From the IMG/VR virus record IMGVR_UViG_3300010885_010146, positions 1 to 34,266 of that record: a stretch of 34,266 bases of DNA, one strand, 5' to 3'. The position numbers and the translations under genes are program-made. The notes beneath the pieces were generated by a model. It was not told the origin of the DNA, ran no database searches, and saw nothing but the letters and a program-made list of their open reading frames with translations. Source of the stretch: a virus. Shown piece after piece: positions 30,337 to 34,266 of the stretch (the stretch's first letter is position 1; every line of letters starts with the position of its first letter).

Positions 30337-32015
30337 GCAAAACTCACTGTTCCTGTTCCTGCTGTGAAGGTTGTTACCTTAAATCCACCTGACGCTGCAG
30401 GTGTAGTAGCAGTTAGTCCTGCTGGAACGGTAATCGTGTTTAAATCTGAATATTTAAGAATTATAACACCTGAGCCACCTGCACCGCTACTATAAGGAGA
30501 AATAGCACCAGCACCACCACCGCCACCAGTATTTGCAGTACCAGCAGTTGCGTTGCCATTATTGTTACCACCTCCACCGCCACCAGAACCACCTGCGCCA
30601 GAAGAGCCATCACCATCGGTGCCGCCACCGCCACCTGCGCGTGTAACAGAACTTCCTGTAATTGATGATGCTAGACCTGCGCCACCTGCGCCACCTACAC
30701 TTCCAGTTCCAGCGTTACCAACAGCACCAGCACCACCGCCGCCACCGCCAGAGAACGTACCGCTTGGTCCAACACTCCCACCAGCAAAACCTTGTCCTGC
30801 TGGAGATGCTGTTCCAGCAGTCGAACCATCACGACCACTAGCACCACCACCAGAACCACCAGCATTACCGTTATTTACTGCATTTGCACTAGCCGTGTAA
30901 GCACCACCACCGCCACCACCTGCGGCTGTAATGTTAGAAAAAACAGAATCATTTCCGTTAGTTCCTCTATTTGGATAAGTAGCGGCAGTACCACCAGCAC
31001 CAACAGTAACGGCAACATCATTTGAAGTTGAAATAATTGTAGTTGTACCAGTTAAATAGCCACCTGCGCCACCACCGCCACCGTTGTAAGAACCACCAGA
31101 GCCACCGCCGGCAATTACAAGATATTCAACATAAAAACCTGCTACCCAACTTACGTTTCCTGTACCAGCAGTAATTGTTGTGACTTTATTTGTGCCAACT
31201 AATGTAGTCGTAGCAGTTAAACCTGCGCCAATAATGATTGTATAAAATGATGGATAAGAAAGAATGACTACTCCTGAGCCACCTGTGCCACCAGCCGAAT
31301 TAGTACCGCTATCATTATTGCGACCACCTCCACCACCACCACCGCCTGTGTTAGCCGTTCCTGCCGTACCAACTGCATTTAAGCCACCAGCACCACCACC
31401 GCCACTAGCAGTACCAGCAGTACTTGAGTTTGTGCCAGCACCGCCACCACCACCACCACCACCAGCACGAGTGACAGAAGTTCCTGTAATTGATGATGCT
31501 AGACCAGTACCACCATTGCCAGCCGTACCTACAACTGCGCCTACGCCAGGTGTGCTAGCACCACCACCACCACTACCAGGACTGCCAGCACCAGTGCCAG
31601 TACCACCAGCAAAACCTTGTCCAGTTGTTCCTGCTCCACCAGCATTTGCTGAGTAAGCACCACCACCAGACCCACCCGATAATCCTGTTTGAACACCAGC
31701 ATTTAGTGAACCACCACCTCCGCCACCTATAGATATAAATGACGAGAAAGCAGAATCTGCTCCTGATGTGCCTCTATTTGCTTGATTAGCAGAACCAGCA
31801 CCGCCAGCACCGACTGTGACATTGTATAAAGTGTTAGTTGTTAGAGCAATCGAACTGGTTAAGTAACCACCAGCACCACCTCCACCGCCGAGACCGCAAC
31901 CGCCACCACCACCACCAGCGATTACTAAATACTGGAGAAAGGGTGCAAACTGATTTAAGCAATTAAATTTTTCACCAGTAAGAATGCTTGAATTACTAAG
32001 TTGTCTTACAGCCAT
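30333..32015 (-). CDS. Double glycine-rich adhesin-type tail protein
   Basis: This 560-aa protein consists of a short N-terminus (about 1-28) and two tandem glycine-rich modules. Each opens YLVIAGGG and ends with a beta strand pair: GGSGVVILSYPSF ... AGTGNVSWV (about 28-293) and GGSGVIILKYSD ... AGTGTVSFA (about 298-560). Poly-Gly runs mixed with Thr/Ala/Ser and Asn are typical of polyglycine-II type adhesin tips known from phage fibres. The third copy in this window is in the 706-aa fibre. Its ATG overlaps the stop of the small beta protein. Confidence 0.82.
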   Translation of the reverse strand: MAVRQLSNSSILTGEKFNCLNQFAPFLQYLVIAGGGGGGCGLGGGGGAGGYLTSSIALTTNTLYNVTVGAGGAGSANQANRGTSGADSAFSSFISIGGGGGGSLNAGVQTGLSGGSGGGAYSANAGGAGTTGQGFAGGTGTGAGSPGSGGGGASTPGVGAVVGTAGNGGTGLASSITGTSVTRAGGGGGGGGAGTNSSTAGTASGGGGAGGLNAVGTAGTANTGGGGGGGGRNNDSGTNSAGGTGGSGVVILSYPSFYTIIIGAGLTATTTLVGTNKVTTITAGTGNVSWVAGFYVEYLVIAGGGSGGSYNGGGGGAGGYLTGTTTIISTSNDVAVTVGAGGTAATYPNRGTNGNDSVFSNITAAGGGGGGAYTASANAVNNGNAGGSGGGASGRDGSTAGTASPAGQGFAGGSVGPSGTFSGGGGGGAGAVGNAGTGSVGGAGGAGLASSITGSSVTRAGGGGGTDGDGSSGAGGSGGGGGGNNNGNATAGTANTGGGGGAGAISPYSSGAGGSGVIILKYSDLNTITVPAGLTATTPAASGGFKVTTFTAGTGTVSFA

Positions 32016-32344
32016 TAGGAGATTTCGCTTCCAAAAAGACTAAAAGTCAAATCTGCTGTTGAAGCACGAACGGTCACCACATCTGTTGCGGCTAACGTAA
32101 TTCCTACTGTTAAAAGTATGCCGTCATTTGGTGCAATCGTTGAATCATAGGCAATGTAGTGAGTGTTAGCCAAAGTAGCGGCAGCAGGTCGTATTGCGAT
32201 GCGATAAGTTGCGCTTGCTGCTCCACGGTTAGCAATGGACAAAGTAGAAACTATCGCTTGCTTACCAGCACCAACAGTGTAAACATTTGTATCAGTTGTA
32301 GCGCTTGGTGCTGATTGTCCTAAGACCTTGTATGTATAAGCCAT
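32015..32344 (-). CDS. Small beta-rich virion-type protein
   Basis: This 109-aa protein is a likely beta-sandwich: YTYKVLGQSAPSATTDTNVYTVGAGKQAIVSTLSIANRG, then ATYRIAIRPA, GILLTVGITLAATDVVTVRAS and LTFSLFGSEIS. Proteins of this style are common next to phage fibre genes and may be fibre or capsid decoration. It has no catalytic motif. It starts 1 nt after the collagen-like gene's stop. Confidence 0.65.
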   Translation of the reverse strand: MAYTYKVLGQSAPSATTDTNVYTVGAGKQAIVSTLSIANRGAASATYRIAIRPAAATLANTHYIAYDSTIAPNDGILLTVGITLAATDVVTVRASTADLTFSLFGSEIS

Positions 32345-32345
32345 G

Positions 32346-33953
32346 TCAGGCTCCCATCGTTAAGAATGAATGTGGTGAATAGGCTTCTGCTTCTGATTTT
32401 AATATGAAATCATTAGTGCTAATAACTGATGCGGTGGCATCGGAGTCAATCCAAATGTCGCCATTCTGCGGTGAGGCTGGTGCAGTTGGTTGGTAAACAG
32501 CGCCAGCAACAGTAGACCAACCAGTGTCGTAATTAGTTGCGCTGTTCTTCTTTAGGAATTGACCAGTTGTACCGCCAATAGCTACGCCAGCACCTGCTGA
32601 TCCAGTCGGACCAGTAGGACCAGTATCTCCCGTAGGCCCAGTTACCGTGCTAGCAGCTCCCGTAGGTCCCGTAGGTCCCGTAGCTCCCGTGGGACCTGTA
32701 GGTCCAGTTACCGTGCTAGCAGCTCCAGTTGGTCCAGTCGGACCAGTCGGACCAGTTACCGTGCTAGCAGCACCAGTTGGTCCAGTCGGACCAGTTACCG
32801 TGCTAGCAGCACCAGTTGGTCCAGTTGGTCCAGTTACCGTGCTAGCAGCTCCCGTAGGTCCTGTAGGTCCTGTAGGTCCTGTAGCACCTAAATTACCTTG
32901 TACTCCCTGCGCTCCTTGAGGTCCTACATTTCCTTGGGGTCCAGTTGGCCCAGTTACTGTGCTAGCAGCTCCAGTTGGCCCAGTTGGCCCAGTTACTGTG
33001 CTAGCAGCACCAGTAGCTCCCGTAGGTCCCGTAGCTCCCGTGGGACCTGTAGGTCCAGTTACCGTGCTAGCAGCTCCAGTTGGACCAGTAGGTCCAGCTG
33101 CACCTGTAGGGCCAGTTGATCCAGCTGCGCCAGTAGGTCCAGTAGGTCCAGTAGGTCCTTGTGCACCAATGTCACCATTACGAGCAAACGTAATAATAAC
33201 ATCTGTACCATTAGCAAAGGTAGTAACGGTTCCAGAAACATATGCTACTGGTACATCAAAATATGATGCGTAATGTACATGCGTTCCAATTATGCTGTAG
33301 TAAACATAGTTTCCTGGAGTTGCAGTCGCTGATACCTTAAAGGTACCCTTGATTGAAGACGTTGAGTCATCAATGGTATCTAAGTAACTTGATACATCTA
33401 CACTATTAATATCTAAATGGTCAATTAAAAGTTTAGTAGCAGAAGTTAAATTTGCATTATTAAAGTTAAGATTAGTTGGACCAGGGTCAGTTGTCGTGGT
33501 TACAGTTAAGAAGTTATACTCAAACGAAGCGCCACCAAAAGAACCTCGAGGACCAGTAGGACCAGTAGCTCCCGTAGGGCCAGTTACTGTGCTAGCAGCT
33601 CCAGTTGGTCCAGTCGGACCAGTTACCGTGCTAGCAGCTCCAGTTGGTCCAGTTGGTCCAGTTGGCCCAGTTACCGTGCTAGCAGCACCAGTAGCTCCCG
33701 TAGGGCCAGTTACTGTGCTAGCAGCTCCAGTTGGACCAGTTGGACCAGTGGGACCTTGGATACCCTGAACACCTTGGGCTCCTTGAGGGCCCACAACGCC
33801 TTGCGGGCCAGTTGGCCCAGTTACTGTGCTAGCAGCTCCAGTAGCTCCCGTAGGGCCAATAGGTCCGGTAGATCCTTGAGGACCAACAGCGCTTCCTCCA
33901 ATAACTACAACTTCTGTGTTTGTAGGGCTAACTACAACTACTTCATTAGGCAT
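32346..33953 (-). CDS. Collagen-like tail-fibre protein
   Basis: This 535-aa protein contains two G-x-y collagen-like tracts (about 24-138 and 263-450) separated by a globular beta domain (about 139-262, with [37 protein letters not shown] and [24 protein letters not shown]). The tracts hold 13 copies of [10 protein letters not shown]. The C-terminal ~85 residues include [19 protein letters not shown] and a NGDIWIDSD motif, also seen in the fibre at 29389-30336. Collagen-like tracts form rigid trimeric stalks. The start [10 protein letters not shown] lies 1 nt after the upstream stop. Confidence 0.88.
   Translation of the reverse strand: MPNEVVVVSPTNTEVVVIGGSAVGPQGSTGPIGPTGATGAASTVTGPTGPQGVVGPQGAQGVQGIQGPTGPTGPTGAASTVTGPTGATGAASTVTGPTGPTGPTGAASTVTGPTGPTGAASTVTGPTGATGPTGPRGSFGGASFEYNFLTVTTTTDPGPTNLNFNNANLTSATKLLIDHLDINSVDVSSYLDTIDDSTSSIKGTFKVSATATPGNYVYYSIIGTHVHYASYFDVPVAYVSGTVTTFANGTDVIITFARNGDIGAQGPTGPTGPTGAAGSTGPTGAAGPTGPTGAASTVTGPTGPTGATGPTGATGAASTVTGPTGPTGAASTVTGPTGPQGNVGPQGAQGVQGNLGATGPTGPTGPTGAASTVTGPTGPTGAASTVTGPTGPTGAASTVTGPTGPTGPTGAASTVTGPTGPTGATGPTGPTGAASTVTGPTGDTGPTGPTGSAGAGVAIGGTTGQFLKKNSATNYDTGWSTVAGAVYQPTAPASPQNGDIWIDSDATASVISTNDFILKSEAEAYSPHSFLTMGA
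32580..33890 (-). repeat. Tandem collagen-coding DNA repeats
   Basis: The collagen tracts are encoded by near-identical short DNA units, mostly 18-45 nt, with a shared core coding for ASTVTGPTG recurring 13 times. Synonymous changes between copies are few, so the array looks recently expanded or homogenised, and slippage or recombination should make its length variable. The central domain (about 33168-33540) is not repetitive. Confidence 0.85.
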
Positions 33954-33954
33954 T

Positions 33955-34266
33955 TTAATATTCCGTTACTTGCCGGTTAGCAAATACCAGGCCTCTTACG
34001 TAAGTTTGGTTAAATGTGCCGGCAGCGTTGTAAACCTGAACATCCCAGAATGATTTAAGCGGTAACTTTTCAGTTTGGTCTGACGTTAAACTTAAAGTAA
34101 CTATGCCAGTAGTTGCTGTAACAGTGGTTACGTTGAACTCTGCGGCAAGAAGCGGAGATTCCGGGTAAGTTCGGGCTTGAGCTTTAACCAAGTAACCCGT
34201 AAGATCAAGTGGGAAATCAAAGGTAGTGCTCCAAGTATCACCTTGGGTAAGAATTATGTCGTAAAC
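33955..34266 (-). CDS. Small phage structural-type protein, N-terminus beyond the window
   Basis: The frame is open to the right edge; 103 residues are visible and the start is missing. The visible part ([29 protein letters not shown], then [25 protein letters not shown] and [10 protein letters not shown] ... [15 protein letters not shown]) matches a small beta-sandwich family common in tailed phages near fibre genes ('QGdtf...Dl tGy...a'). A short form from a TTG at 34191 would remove the conserved first strands, so the longer frame is preferred. Usual length is about 105-120 aa, so only a few residues are missing. Confidence 0.75.
   Translation of the reverse strand, partial: VYDIILTQGDTWSTTFDFPLDLTGYLVKAQARTYPESPLLAAEFNVTTVTATTGIVTLSLTSDQTEKLPLKSFWDVQVYNAAGTFNQTYVRGLVFANRQVTEY

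Noticed and set aside
30553-31656. Plus-strand Pro/Ala-rich ORFs opposite the glycine-rich adhesin
   Set aside because: Poly-Pro is the mirror of GGN glycine codons on the coding strand; no independent support.
32647-33768. Plus-strand ORFs rich in 'APVGPVGPV' opposite the collagen-like gene
   Set aside because: They are the antisense of G-P-T repeats; no ribosome sites, and all neighbours are on the minus strand.
32580-33890. Regular short repeats resembling a CRISPR array
   Set aside because: The repeats are in frame within a collagen-like gene, spacers are themselves repeats, and there are no cas genes.
1-34266. Integrase, excisionase, repressor or attachment site
   Set aside because: No tyrosine/serine recombinase motifs or repressor-like HTH proteins in the window; the tRNA-Asn looks like a phage-encoded tRNA and no att-like duplication is visible.

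Overview
The window is a stretch of a tailed-phage genome. Every credible gene is on the minus strand, so transcription runs from high to low coordinates, and the genes are packed tightly with many 1-8 nt start/stop overlaps (TAATG, ATGA). The morphogenesis genes are of the contractile-tail type: sheath, tube, tape-measure candidate, LysM protein, hub, OB-fold spike, gp25-like wedge and baseplate-J wedge. It is therefore a myovirus. Base composition looks AT-leaning by eye (not computed). A secreted NlpC/P60 hydrolase, an M23 peptidase, short Cys/His mini-proteins and a possible leaderless GTG start fit a Gram-positive, possibly aquatic actinobacterial host. That host assignment is an inference; no host gene is present. 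Terminase, portal and capsid genes are absent and probably lie beyond the right edge.

Layout in transcription order. (1) 34266-28000: a block of fibre and adhesin genes. It holds an edge-truncated small protein, a collagen-like fibre with 13 copies of one motif, a small beta protein, a double glycine-rich adhesin, two proteins sharing a C-terminal domain, a small helical protein and another fibre-like protein. (2) 28036-24830: a small conserved-type phage protein, a GT2 glycosyltransferase with a helical-repeat tail, a 34-aa Cys/His mini-gene, a connector-like protein, a short fibre, three overlapping Cys/Lys-rich mini-genes and a small beta protein, closed by a strong intrinsic terminator (24796-24816). 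(3) 24712-8107: the contractile tail and baseplate operon, running from a 40-aa mini-gene through tail-terminator candidate, sheath, tube, Cys4 baseplate/assembly protein, 37-aa frameshift or reinitiation ORF, tape-measure candidate, tube-like/LysM pair, hub, spike and wedges, to a 1045-aa baseplate protein and a 706-aa Fn3/glycine-rich fibre. (4) 8080-2769: the replication module, with an acidic protein whose ribosome site is buried in a hairpin, a winged-helix initiator-like gene carrying paired palindromes (candidate origin), a small helical protein, a DnaC-like loader, a SWIM zinc-finger protein, an unknown, a DnaB-like helicase, a DnaG-like primase and a possible single-TM micro-ORF. (5) 2740-1: an M23 peptidase closed by a terminator (2291-2318), an SNF2-family helicase, a secreted NlpC/P60 hydrolase and a tRNA-Asn running off the left edge.

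The parts form one coherent lytic-type programme: initiator, loader, helicase and primase make a replisome; the sheath/tube/baseplate set makes the injection machine; a large adhesin repertoire recognises the host; two peptidoglycan hydrolases serve entry or exit. No integrase, repressor, CRISPR array or insertion sequence was seen. No gene-free stretch exceeds about 120 bases once the mini-genes are included.

The most interesting signals are: the promoter/hairpin/RBS arrangement at 8055-8079, which would allow only promoter-proximal transcripts to be translated; the palindrome cluster inside the initiator gene; the Cys/Lys mini-gene cassette; the Cys/His 34-aa gene; and the possible +1 frameshift in the tail-assembly gene.
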